A DNA stretch of 64,000 nucleotides from Paenibacillus pabuli (GCF_039831995.1 NZ_JBDOIO010000004.1:1-64000), one strand, 5' to 3'; counted from the first letter of the stretch, positions 54,716 through 63,444 are shown. Numbers and translations are program-made. Notes: a model not told the origin generated them from the sequence alone.

Positions 54716-55543
54716 GTGCCTACATATACTTCGTTTACCTGTACTGGCCGGGAGGCTCTGTTTCTATTTCAGTTAATGAATATCCCGGAAGCTGAAGTGA
54801 TCTTTGCACATCTGAATGATGCTGCATTACAGGGTGAGCAGGCCGAGCGTACTTTTGAAAAAATAAAAACCGATCTGATCCAGGATGGCGTTATAGAATC
54901 TGAGGATAACGTCATTACCATACATCCGCAAGTGAATCAGCTGCTCCAGGGCTGCAAGCTCAGTAGCGCAGTGATGAAACTTCACCTGCTTACATCCACC
55001 TCGGAACAGAGTGAATCATCTCTGACCTATGGCTTCATATCCGGCACGAACATGGTTGAATGGCTCTGGAATCCTGAACAGGATCAGGTGACCCTGACTT
55101 CGTTTGAAAGCTTGCAGGACTTGTTCCGGATTATAGGCAATCGGATTGAATTGCCTGATTGTGCCGAGGAATCCATCCATACCCCCATTCGGAAGGATAC
55201 TTTGCAGCAGCTGCTGGCACTGACGAAACAATCCGGAATGGAAAGGATGACACTCGCCTTGCGACAGGACCGGTATGTGCATACAACTGCAATCCATGAG
55301 CTGGCCCAAGCGTTTGTAAACATCCAAAAACAAGGGCAGTTTGAGGTATCTACCCGGGGGATGCAGGACAAACCACAGACGATTCATTTTATTGGCAGCC
55401 CTAGGGGCAATTGGTTATTTATCGACAACCAGGAACATGAAGAAAGAGAGACATTTACTGCATTCAAGATAACAGAAGAAGAATTGGTTCAGAGTCTTTT
55501 TCTGCTAACGACGCGTTCGTTATCCATCTTGCCTGCCGTTTAG
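54716..55543 (+). CDS. Unknown protein at the head of a T7SS-like locus
   Basis: A 275-residue soluble protein with no signal peptide. I do not recognise a family. Its size, single-domain look and position before a WXG/LXG-type effector recall the EspG-like chaperones of type VII secretion loci, but no shared motif is visible and this is inference. The start is GTG at 54716, six bases after AGAGGA; an ATG two codons earlier would sit on the ribosome site. A TATAAT at 54586-54591 may be its -10. The effector gene follows after 38 bases. Confidence 0.7.
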   Translation: MPTYTSFTCTGREALFLFQLMNIPEAEVIFAHLNDAALQGEQAERTFEKIKTDLIQDGVIESEDNVITIHPQVNQLLQGCKLSSAVMKLHLLTSTSEQSESSLTYGFISGTNMVEWLWNPEQDQVTLTSFESLQDLFRIIGNRIELPDCAEESIHTPIRKDTLQQLLALTKQSGMERMTLALRQDRYVHTTAIHELAQAFVNIQKQGQFEVSTRGMQDKPQTIHFIGSPRGNWLFIDNQEHEERETFTAFKITEEELVQSLFLLTTRSLSILPAV

Positions 55544-55581
55544 TCCCATAGAACGTAGGTAAGCTAAAGGGGGAGAAACAG

Positions 55582-56544
55582 TTGTCCAAGATTATTATGA
55601 AATCGGAGTACCTGAACTCGCTCGCACAGCAGATTGAACAGGTTACTGCGCAGCTGCAGCAGGTGGATGGTGTGCTCCAGCGCTCCATTCAGGGAGCGGC
55701 CTGGCAGTCGGGGAACCGGCAGACCATCATCGGTCTGTACCAGTCGCACCAACAGCGGTTTCAGACCGCAGGACAGAGCATGCAGCAGCTGGCTGCATAT
55801 GTGAAAACCACTCGTGAACGAATGGAACAGGAGGATCAATCCGGGGGCACATTTGGGCTGACCGGCATTAATCCACTTGCACCATTCGATGGGCCTGGCA
55901 GCACGGCGGGGACACTGACGGCTGCTGCGGCTGTTGCCAAACTGGGGTACCGGGTCAGGAATGGTTATATGGTGAAGCAGCAGCTTGATCGGAATACGCC
56001 ACGAATTTTGGTTCGCGAAAGCTATGATTCCGTCAAGAATAATCCGTTAGTCAATGGCAGACCCCGAGATTACAAAATTCATTACGTTCGTGACATTGAA
56101 GCCAAAATAGCCAACGGAACAGCCACGCCTCAGATTAAGGAAATCGCCTCGATGATCAAACCAGGTTATGCGGTCCGGTCAGCATTAACGGACAAGCTGG
56201 GTTGGGCCAGCGTCGGCATTGATGTTTTTACCGATACACAGGAGAACATCAGCCAGAACGCATCCACTGACAAAATTGCCGGGGATATCATCGGAAACGT
56301 TGTCGTTGGTGGGGCAACGACGGTAGGAGCAACCCTACTGACCGCTGCGATTCTACCCGCTGCGGCACCCGTGCTGGCCGTTGGTGCGGTTGGTTTGGGC
56401 GTATCCGTAGGATTGACGTATCTCGCAGAAGGGGTAACCATGAACATGGATCTGGATGGCGATGGACAGGATGATTCCGTGAAAGACGTGGTGAAACACG
56501 GAGCGAAGAAGGCCTGGTCTACCGTATCAGGATGGTTCAAATAG
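55582..56544 (+). CDS. Putative T7SS effector: WXG/LXG-like N-terminus with glycine-rich membrane segment
   Basis: A 320-residue protein. Residues 1-85 form a helical hairpin like WXG100/LXG secretion domains, with Trp41 in AAWQSGN at the turn (a W-Q-S-G variant of the W-x-G turn). A linker and a small soluble domain follow (about 120-225), then a long Gly/Ala-rich hydrophobic stretch (about 233-285; NVVVGGATTVGATLL and AVGAVGLGVSVGLTY) resembling glycine-zipper pore formers, and a Ca-loop-like DLDGDGQDD (290-298). TTG start at 55582 behind GGGGGAG. The next gene starts directly at its stop codon. Toxin activity is inferred, not seen. Confidence 0.7.
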   Translation: MSKIIMKSEYLNSLAQQIEQVTAQLQQVDGVLQRSIQGAAWQSGNRQTIIGLYQSHQQRFQTAGQSMQQLAAYVKTTRERMEQEDQSGGTFGLTGINPLAPFDGPGSTAGTLTAAAAVAKLGYRVRNGYMVKQQLDRNTPRILVRESYDSVKNNPLVNGRPRDYKIHYVRDIEAKIANGTATPQIKEIASMIKPGYAVRSALTDKLGWASVGIDVFTDTQENISQNASTDKIAGDIIGNVVVGGATTVGATLLTAAILPAAAPVLAVGAVGLGVSVGLTYLAEGVTMNMDLDGDGQDDSVKDVVKHGAKKAWSTVSGWFK

Positions 56545-57282
56545 ATGGCACGTCAGAAACGTTCCACTTCATCGACGAACACTACGGCTGCAAATAGGGT
56601 AGAAGGAACCTCCTACCACCAGGACTCGTTTGAGAATTATCTTGCGGTATATGCAGCGGATGGGATTCGTTTCAGTGCAGGTACGCTAGTGCTCTTCTTT
56701 CTGAACGTTTTCCTGCTGCTCCCGATATTCAGTGTTCCGTTCCAGTCCCTGTATGCTTATATTCTGCTGCCTCCTCTGGCAGTCATGAATGTGTGGGCAG
56801 TAGCATTGATTGTGGCACCACGCAGACTGCAGCTGAATTATGTTTTGTTCCGCGGAGTATTTGGGGTTGTTTGTTCCCTGGGATTCATGATCATCGTGCA
56901 AAAGTTTGCCTATGGCATGCTTGGACTGAGAACCCCATGGTATGCAATCGGGTCATTTGCAGTGTACGGCTTCGCCTTGTATCAGTATGCCAGATTTCAC
57001 CTGCGTAAACTGCAGCAGTCTCCACATCGCCCCAAAGCGGGTGCAAACTCGCGTATGCCTGTCGCTACACTGACCATGCTGACCGGAGCCGGTTATCTGA
57101 TAGCAAACCTATCGTTGGCCTTTGTAACGCAGCAGACCGTTGCGGTGGTTCTGATGTGTGTATATATTATGCTGGCTTTTGTTGTATTTCACTTTATCAT
57201 GGATATGCATCGGTATTACTGGCTGCGCCGGGTACTGCATGCCCCGAAGGAAACCACTGCCCATAAAGCGCAGAATAGTTGA
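56545..57282 (+). CDS. Six-TM membrane protein, candidate immunity partner
   Basis: A 245-residue integral membrane protein with a soluble N-terminal 40 residues (Ser/Thr/Asn-rich) and six predicted helices (about 45-65, 68-90, 95-117, 126-145, 172-192, 194-214), ending in a basic tail. The ATG immediately follows the stop of the effector gene, with no good ribosome site of its own, so translation is coupled. Multi-TM immunity proteins are known for membrane-depolarising T7SS effectors (for example TsaI for TspA in Staphylococcus aureus); the same role is inferred from position and topology only. Confidence 0.65.
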   Translation: MARQKRSTSSTNTTAANRVEGTSYHQDSFENYLAVYAADGIRFSAGTLVLFFLNVFLLLPIFSVPFQSLYAYILLPPLAVMNVWAVALIVAPRRLQLNYVLFRGVFGVVCSLGFMIIVQKFAYGMLGLRTPWYAIGSFAVYGFALYQYARFHLRKLQQSPHRPKAGANSRMPVATLTMLTGAGYLIANLSLAFVTQQTVAVVLMCVYIMLAFVVFHFIMDMHRYYWLRRVLHAPKETTAHKAQNS

Positions 57283-57299
57283 AGGAGGCTACATACCAT

Positions 57300-57566
57300 A
57301 TGGAAAAAGATACATTGACTTTACTGCCCAACGGCTCCGTAATCCGGCTGAAGGAAGGCACCAAAAAGCTCGTCATTTACGGTCGCAAGCAGATGTTAAT
57401 GACAGAACCGCCTCGTCAGTTCGACTATATTGGATGTTTATACCCGGAAGGATATATTAATCCGGATTATACGTATGTATTCAATCATGAAGATATCGAA
57501 GAGATCATTTTCAGAGGGTATGTGGATGAGGAAGAAGAAGCATTTGCTGCAGATTTGAATGAATAA
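57300..57566 (+). CDS. DUF4176-family protein (T7SS-associated)
   Basis: An 88-residue acidic protein with the family pattern LLPNGSVIRLKEGTKKLVIYGR, YIGCLYPEGYI and VFNHEDIEEIIFRGY. DUF4176 proteins are commonly encoded beside WXG/LXG effectors of the Firmicutes type VII system; their role is not settled. The ATG at 57300 has AGGAGG 11 bases upstream; the frame also opens at 57279, within that site. Last gene of the plus-strand cassette. Confidence 0.82.
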   Translation: MEKDTLTLLPNGSVIRLKEGTKKLVIYGRKQMLMTEPPRQFDYIGCLYPEGYINPDYTYVFNHEDIEEIIFRGYVDEEEEAFAADLNE

Positions 57567-57651
57567 TGGGGTTGAGTTGAAAAAATGAACATTATGAACT
57601 TTGCGGTAGTATGCAAAGCTCAAATACAACCTAATGGATAACGGATCAGTC

Positions 57652-57927
57652 CTAGCGTGACTGATCCGTTTCACGGAAGCGGGTTGCCGTCTGCTGCAGG
57701 CTGGTGCTGGTTTCCTGCAACCCAAGCAGATAATTGCTGATCGATGTCATACTGTCATTGATCCGCTGCATGAATTCACGCTGCCGTTCACCTTCCCACT
57801 GGCCTTCGGCTTGAGCCACCATCGTTCTCAGCTGTGCCAAAATATCATTACCATTCTGGGAAGCCTTGCTGAATTCACCTGCCAGCTGTTGCAGCTCCTC
57901 AGGCGAAAGGTCTATCCGTTGGTTCAT
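57652..57927 (-). CDS. WXG100-family protein (EsxA-like)
   Basis: A 91-residue helical hairpin with the turn motif Trp44-Glu45-Gly46 (EGQWEGERQREF), the hallmark of small ESAT-6-like substrates or partners of type VII secretion. The C-terminal tail (SLQQTATRFRETDQSR) is a usual position for a secretion signal, but the Y-x-x-x-D/E motif is not present. AGGAGGG precedes the ATG. It is convergent with the effector cassette; its stop codon lies in the loop of a 12-bp inverted repeat (57638-57670). Confidence 0.88.
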   Translation of the reverse strand: MNQRIDLSPEELQQLAGEFSKASQNGNDILAQLRTMVAQAEGQWEGERQREFMQRINDSMTSISNYLLGLQETSTSLQQTATRFRETDQSR

Positions 57928-58127
57928 TGTTTTTCCCTCCTTGTCTGTTCAGGCCTCTGTTAATTGTACATATACCTTTCATTATAACCCCATCCTGAGC
58001 GAAATGAAGCTGGACGAAAGCCTTGTTTTCATAACAGTCGAATGGCTTCTATAGGACAAAACACACATCAAATCTGCCCCATTAGAAGGGGACAGCATGA
58101 TGTGTGTTTGGTATGTTTCGTTTTATT

Positions 58128-59234
58128 TTATTTCAGTTTTTGCACGGACACGGCCATTTGTTCCAGTTGTGTGTGTGTTAGTGCCTTATTTGGTGAGCTG
58201 ATCGTAACATAGCAATCATCCAGTTGAAATGTCAGCATATCGGTTTTGTCCGGTGTGTACCACTTGGCATTAACGCCATTAGACAGCTTAACTTCTTTTC
58301 CATCATAGCTGAACGAGTAGTCTTTCGGTGATACCGTCACATTCATATTTATGAAAACAAAGTTCACGCCATCGCCTCCGGCACCCACGCTTTTGAATGC
58401 ATCCCCGGCAATCATATGCTGAGGCGCGTAAGCCGTCTCAAAGCCATCAAATTTCGCAAATGCTTTACGGATGGTAGCTGTTTGCTCCTTGGTGTAATTT
58501 ACATTGGCAAACCCGGTAACGCCTTGATCGTTGTTATTTACCTTTTGGACAGATACGGCCACCCGTGCAAGCTGTGCCTGACTCAACGTATGGTCAGGGG
58601 AGCTGAGCGTAACATAACGATCATCCAATGGGAATGTCAGCATGCCTGTTTGATCCGGTGTGTACCATTTGGCAGTAACACCATTGGACAATTTTACATC
58701 TTTGCTGTTATAGCTATCCGAGTAATCTCGCGGAGATACACTTACTTTCATATGGGTGAAGATAAAGCTTACGCCATCGCCTCCGGCGCCTACGCTTTTA
58801 AACGTATCACCTGTGATACTTTGCTGAGGTGCATACGCTGTTTCAAAACTATCGAACTGTGCAAATGCCTTTTGAATCGCTTCTTTTTGCGCCGCATTAT
58901 AGGTTACATTGGACAGGGCAGAAGGATTACTCGTTGCTTCGCCGATGGTAACCTGACCTTTTTTGCCGTCGTACGATACAGGGACATGCAGCGCATCTGC
59001 AATGGCACGCACAGGCAGATAGGTTGAATTATTGTAAGTGATCGGTGCAAGTTTATTGCCATTGCCATCCGTTGGTGTATAAGCTGCGCCATCTACATTG
59101 AAACTGATACCGTGATTAAGATAAGCGGAGATTTTCTCCAATTGAGTACCGGCAAATACACCTGCAGCTCCAGTTAATGTCATGCCAAGTACCATCATCG
59201 TTGCTGCGGATTTTTTCAGGTTTGTTTTCATCAT
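58128..59234 (-). CDS. Secreted protein with copper-amine-oxidase N domain and tandem repeat domain
   Basis: A 368-residue secreted protein: signal peptide (about 1-28; cleavage after VFA), a copper-amine-oxidase N-terminal-like domain (about 40-100; TYLPVRAIADALHVPVSYD), and two tandem copies of an about 120-residue domain (about 110-232 and 245-368) that share KAFA-FD-FETAYAPQ, FKSVGAGGDGV-F-F, VSP-DYS and AKWYTPD. The repeat domain is not one I recognise. ATG at 59234 behind AAAGGAGAG; the longer frame runs into repeat copy B. These proteins are typical of Paenibacillus and probably act at the cell surface. Confidence 0.85.
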   Translation of the reverse strand: MMKTNLKKSAATMMVLGMTLTGAAGVFAGTQLEKISAYLNHGISFNVDGAAYTPTDGNGNKLAPITYNNSTYLPVRAIADALHVPVSYDGKKGQVTIGEATSNPSALSNVTYNAAQKEAIQKAFAQFDSFETAYAPQQSITGDTFKSVGAGGDGVSFIFTHMKVSVSPRDYSDSYNSKDVKLSNGVTAKWYTPDQTGMLTFPLDDRYVTLSSPDHTLSQAQLARVAVSVQKVNNNDQGVTGFANVNYTKEQTATIRKAFAKFDGFETAYAPQHMIAGDAFKSVGAGGDGVNFVFINMNVTVSPKDYSFSYDGKEVKLSNGVNAKWYTPDKTDMLTFQLDDCYVTISSPNKALTHTQLEQMAVSVQKLK

Positions 59235-59275
59235 GTATAACTCTCCTTTAGGTTGAGTAGTTGATCTGATAGAAT

Positions 59276-59418
59276 TTACACTTACCACTTCGATTGCAGT
59301 ACCATCTTCCGATCACTCTTATCCTCAGATTTGTTTACTTATTTTAAAAGGGGAAATCCGGGGATAAAGGTGAACGTTTCGCTTCTTCAGAATGGTTCTG
59401 CACGTTACGTTACTGTGT
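59276..59418. repeat. Nested inverted-repeat element, copy B (MITE-like)
   Basis: Outer arms GCAGTACCAT (59296-59305) and ATGGTTCTGC (59392-59401); middle arms TTATCCTCAGATTT (59319-59332) and AAATCCGGGGATAA (59354-59367). Clearly homologous to copy A (51190-51339) over its full length. It lies 40-185 bases upstream of the secreted-protein gene, inside its promoter region. The rest of the 59235-59587 gap holds no gene. Confidence 0.7.
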
Positions 59419-59587
59419 GAAATGTCAGGATCAACTTATATGGTTATCATTTGTAGGGGCTCGCTGTCCCTTATGGCTTTATATTAAACCCGGAAGTTAT
59501 CCATAATAATTCTGAATTATCTCCAACTTGTAAACATTGCAAATGTATTCATGTGATAGTGAAACCAAAGAAAAGGAGAGAGGAGTT

Positions 59588-60463
59588 ATGACTGACATCG
59601 ATTTTGTGAGGGAACATTATGATATTGGCCAAGTGCTAACCAGCACTGCCTTGCAACAAGGTAACAGTTCTAAGGCGATACTGATTCATGCAGCATCTGG
59701 AAAATATGTTCTGCGTAAGCTCAGAAATGAACAGCAGGCTCAGGCTGAACATAAGCTTTATCAAGTGCTGGCATCTGTAAACATTTCTCCAGACATGCTT
59801 CAAGCCAGAGGTGGGCTATCTTATATCATTTACAATCATGAAATTTATAATTTGCAAACCTACATAGACAATACATTTCCGCATCATCAAGCGGGCATTG
59901 ATTTTGTGCAATTGGGTAACGTAATTTCCCTTTTTCATCAGCTGAGCACTCATCTGGATATTCCCGAGCAGAAGGATCGCTATGCGTTAAGCCAATTATG
60001 GAGTGCTGTGTCCAATGAAGTGAAGAATTCATCATTTGAAGGAATCCGGGCTTTAGCAGAACATACCGAGCAGTGAATGGAATATAAACCGAAGAATAAT
60101 ACCATGATTCATGGTGATCTTGGCGCATGGAACATGTTATTTACGAAGGAGTACATCCACATAATTGATATGGGTGAGGTGAGGAGGGGGAATCATCATT
60201 TTGATGTGGCGGCCGCGTTGACATCCACCATACCTTCATCGGTAAAAGAAAGAGAACTAGATATTATCGTGGCGGATTTTGAGTGCGGATATGGGCATGG
60301 TAATGCAGCTTTGAACAGGAAGAGTCTATATCAACAGATCCATGTATGGATACTGCGAGGGTGCTTGGCGGTGATCAGGGAGAGGGGAATGAATTCCCCA
60401 ACCATCTTATATGTAGAACGAACTATTGAGGTGTTGAAAAGATTTAAAGTCATACTTTATTGA
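59588..60463 (+). pseudogene. Aminoglycoside/choline phosphotransferase-like gene with in-frame stop
   Basis: A kinase of the APH/choline-kinase fold split by one TGA (60074-60076). The upstream part (163 residues from ATG 59588 behind AGGAG) holds the N-lobe with a Lys in YVLRKLRNE; the downstream part, in the same frame, holds the catalytic MIHGDLGAWNML and the metal-binding IIDMGE, then WILRGCLAVIRE. Read through the TGA, the length (about 291 residues) fits the family. A TGG-to-TGA change is the simplest cause. It could also be a sequencing error. The second part has an ATG directly after the stop but no ribosome site. Confidence 0.8.
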
Positions 60464-60477
60464 ACCCGGGAGGTCGT

Positions 60478-60684
60478 TTAGTTCACTAGATAAAGGATTA
60501 GTCCGCCCATGCCAAGAACGATTGCACCAACGTATACATAGGTTAATCGGCTCAAATTCTGCTTGGTTCGGCGGTCATATTCGGGGTTGCTGGTCTGATT
60601 GGCTTTGGAATTTCCGATAATTAGGGTAGCAATTCCGCCGAACAAGGCAATACCAATAATTAAAATATAAGGCAGCCAGGTCAT
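60478..60684 (-). CDS. Small two-TM membrane protein
   Basis: A 68-residue protein with two membrane helices (about 4-25 and 48-67) and a polar, basic loop between them (NSKANQTSNPEYDRRTKQNLSR). ATG at 60684 behind AAGGAGG; the frame extends further upstream without a ribosome site. Not recognised. It converges with the broken phosphotransferase gene, 15 bases apart. Confidence 0.7.
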   Translation of the reverse strand: MTWLPYILIIGIALFGGIATLIIGNSKANQTSNPEYDRRTKQNLSRLTYVYVGAIVLGMGGLILYLVN

Positions 60685-60979
60685 GAGTGAACCTCCTTCA
60701 AAAAGCGCATAATCTTTCTCTTTTATTGTACCCCAGGATAACCTAGGATGTAAGGTTTTATTGTGAGATAAAGGAAAATAAAGCACCCAAATTACAGTGG
60801 GTATATACCATTTCAACAACAAATCACATCGAATTTAAATTCTTTTACTCCAATAAAAAGTCAATTGTGACACGCATTTCGCGACTCTTCCAAACGGAGG
60901 TCGTGAATTTTTTTTGCCTTCATGGTGATCCAGATTGGGGATCCCTGCGTTACACCCTTGATTAAGGAGTGAATACGTA

Positions 60980-62137
60980 ATGAAGATGAAAATGAAGAAG
61001 TTTATTGCACCCATGCTAAGCTTGACGCTTTTGATGCCGGGAATCGCAGGGGCTGCTTCCCTGCCACAGACGTCAATGAATACGATGAAGGCATCCGTGA
61101 TGTAGCTGGCGATTATAGCGATGCATACAAGGCGTATTGCGAAGGTTTCAAGAGAAACGTTCGATGTAAGTAAGGCGCTGTCCACAGCGATTACAACACA
61201 AATGCCAGAGAAATTCGATCACACCAAAGCCGATACCCCAGCGTCGACTCTGCAAATGCAAGAGCAATATGATGGACGTACAGCAGCTTCAAATGCACAA
61301 GTTACAGCCGAAGCTGGCAACACATCTGACTTCAAGGCTACCATAGCTTCCATTTACGGTAACGATGGTGCTGATGCATTTGAGAAAATCTGGGTAACCA
61401 ATCATGTGAATGCACAAAGCGATTATGTAAAAGCTGTTAAAAACAATGATGCAACGGCTCGCGCGGCAGTAGAAAAACGTATTGCTGGATTCACAACCGA
61501 ATTTGCGACTTACCTGGATTCCGCTACAGCAGGCAACCTGCCTCAAGCAGCAGGCCAACAAGCACTGACTACACATGAAGATCAAGTACAAAACGTATTG
61601 GATCAATATGCAGCGGGTAACTATGATGCTTCTTATACCACCAACCGTGAAGGCTTCAAAGTGATGTTCGGTGTGGGTCAAGCTCTGGGTAATGCAATCG
61701 TGACCCAATTTAACGACAAATTCAAGGAGCCAACTACACCTGCACCAGCTCCGGAAATGACAACGATGTGGATGCAAGTGAACAGCAACATGCTGAAGAT
61801 CAACGACAAAACGACCAATATGGACACTACACCTGTGCTCTGGAAAAACACGATGTACATTCCACTTCGCTTCCTGAGTGAAGGAATTGGTGCAACGGTG
61901 AAATGGGACAAAAGAGCCCATGAAGTTACGGTTATGGCTGGTGATGATACACTCGTATTCTGGGTGAACAACAAAGTCATGGAAGTGAACGGTATGAAGA
62001 AGAACGTAGGCTCCACAGTGTTTGTTAACAAAGACGGATGTACTCAAGTTCCGCTGCGTTTCATTACTGAGTTGTTGAACTGGGACGTTAAATGGGCTCA
62101 AAAGGATGGCTCCATCACATTGACGAAATCAATGTAA
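60980..62137 (+). pseudogene. Secreted copper-amine-oxidase-domain protein, reading frame broken twice near the start
   Basis: The gene starts at ATG 60980 (AAGGAGTG upstream) with a good signal peptide (MKMKMKKFIAP..., cleavage near GAA-S). The frame stops at a TAG at 61103. A shifted frame from about 61060 reads DVNEYDEGIRDVAGDYSDAY up to about 61150, after which the first frame again carries the protein (SRETFDVSKALST...) to 62137. So one base seems lost near 61060 and one gained near 61150. The rest holds an about 150-residue helical domain, a Pro-rich linker and a C-terminal copper-amine-oxidase N domain (about 85 residues). Decay or sequencing error are both possible. Confidence 0.75.
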
Positions 62138-62173
62138 TAGTAAGAATCAAAATAATACAGTCAGGCAAAAAGC

Positions 62174-62202
62174 AAAAAGCTGCCCCATACGGCAGCTTTT
62201 TT
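62174..62202. terminator. Terminator between the broken gene and the nitroreductase gene
   Basis: AAAAAGCTGCC / GGCAGCTTTTTT with a CCATAC-type loop; T-runs on both strands serve both convergent genes. Confidence 0.9.
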
Positions 62203-62208
62203 ATGTTG

Positions 62209-62844
62209 TTATACTAAAGAGGTGATGGAGTTTCGATACATAATTTTATTTACAGGGTGACGTACCGTTTGATGTCCATTTTTCGTACCTTTGCCAATCG
62301 CGATCAGCATGACATCCAAATATCTTTCGGGAATATTCAGGCTGGTTTTTAATTGGGCGGAATCATAACCTGACATGGTAATGGTTTCGAAACCGGCTTC
62401 GTTTGCCAGCAGAATAAATGACATTGAGGCCAGGCTTACATCTCGGGTTAACTCCAACTTTAGCTCTTCATCCGATTTATTTGCATAGTACTGTATTGCA
62501 GCATTCGCCAGATAATCTCTGAGCGATTCATCAAAAAAACCTGCCTGGAAGCCTTCTTCGTGGATTTTAATGATGTTATCTTGCTCAAATGCCCGGTAAT
62601 CTCCCAGCATGACCACCAGCGCCGAAGCATCGACCACCTGTTGTTGATTAAAAGCGATAGGCAGCAAAGTACTTCGCAACTTTGGATCATCAATAATAAG
62701 GTATCGGGTGGCTTGAATATTATTCCCATTCGGTGATTTACTTGCAGATTCAATGAGGTTTGTCAGAATCTCTGGGCTTATCGTATAACTTGAATCAAAA
62801 TGTCGAACGGAACGTCTTTGTTCCAAAATGGTTTGTACACTCAT
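62209..62844 (-). CDS. Nitroreductase-family oxidoreductase (HxlR-linked)
   Basis: A 211-residue FMN-dependent NAD(P)H reductase: LEQRRSVRHFDSS (FMN phosphate contact), SASKSPNGNNIQATRYL (flavin pocket), and the C-terminal DVMLIAIGKGTKNG. It is of the YodC/YdgI-like group and distant from the nitroreductase at 13851. It is divergent from an HxlR regulator, a standard pair in quinone or electrophile response. The start ATG at 62844 has only a weak ribosome site. Confidence 0.9.
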   Translation of the reverse strand: MSVQTILEQRRSVRHFDSSYTISPEILTNLIESASKSPNGNNIQATRYLIIDDPKLRSTLLPIAFNQQQVVDASALVVMLGDYRAFEQDNIIKIHEEGFQAGFFDESLRDYLANAAIQYYANKSDEELKLELTRDVSLASMSFILLANEAGFETITMSGYDSAQLKTSLNIPERYLDVMLIAIGKGTKNGHQTVRHPVNKIMYRNSITSLV

Positions 62845-62873
62845 AAGACCATCTCCATCGTTGTTATTTAGGG

Positions 62874-62907
62874 CTCTTTTGAATTATAGTAGGCAATAAC
62901 AAAAGAG
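62874..62907. promoter_or_regulatory. Inverted repeat in the nitroreductase/HxlR gap
   Basis: CTCTTTTG (62874-62881) and CAAAAGAG (62900-62907), perfect eight-base arms 18 bases apart. A smaller GTGG/CCAC pair follows at 62926-62938. Candidate HxlR operator. Confidence 0.4.
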
Positions 62908-62969
62908 AAAATAACGCACAAAAAGGTGGTATAGCCACATTAAAGTATCTATTGGGGAGTGAAGGCACA

Positions 62970-63320
62970 TTGGTTAAATATAATACTGGAATAAATATTT
63001 TTATGGATATCGCCGGCGGAAAATGGAAGTGTCTGATCCTTTTCTTTCTGAGTCAACAATCGGTAAGAACCAAGGAATTTTATGAATTGATGCCTGGAAT
63101 TACACAAAAGGTCTTAACCGATCAATTGAAACAGTTGGAAGGCGATGGACTTGTCCGTAGGGAAATTTTTAGAGAGGTACCGCCAAAAGTGGAATATAGT
63201 TTGACTGAACTTGGACGATCATTTATTCCGGTATTAAACACGATGTGTGAATGGGGGAATACGTACGCAAGTGTCAAGGGAATGGAACCGGATGAACAAA
63301 TCCAATGTGACCATAAATGA
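62970..63320 (+). CDS. HxlR-family winged-helix regulator
   Basis: A 116-residue regulator with the HxlR core (FMDIAGGKWKCLILFFLSQQSVRTKEFYELMPGITQKVLTDQLKQLEGDGLVRREIFREVPPKVEYSLTELG). Cys near residue 22 sits at the position used for redox or electrophile sensing in HypR/YodB-type members (in KWKCLILF). A TTG start at 62970 is preferred, since the GGGGAG site is inside the longer frame from 62952. It probably controls the divergent nitroreductase. Confidence 0.9.
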   Translation: MVKYNTGINIFMDIAGGKWKCLILFFLSQQSVRTKEFYELMPGITQKVLTDQLKQLEGDGLVRREIFREVPPKVEYSLTELGRSFIPVLNTMCEWGNTYASVKGMEPDEQIQCDHK

Positions 63321-63444
63321 ACTCAAATTTATTCAAATATTTGGTATAATAATCATCATGTAACACCCTACATAACGGCTTGAATAGCCCTTGCGTCATG
63401 AATGAGGTATTATGATATTTCAAAATGCAGAGGAGGCCAGATGA

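Noticed and set aside
57638..57670. Twelve-base inverted repeat at the end of the WXG100 gene as a terminator
   Set aside because: The stem is good, but neither strand has a T-run after it and the stop codon lies in its loop; termination here is not supported.
60074..60076. TGA in the phosphotransferase as a selenocysteine codon
   Set aside because: No selenocysteine insertion element is visible after it, the family does not use selenocysteine, and no selenium genes are in the window. A nonsense mutation or sequence error is simpler.
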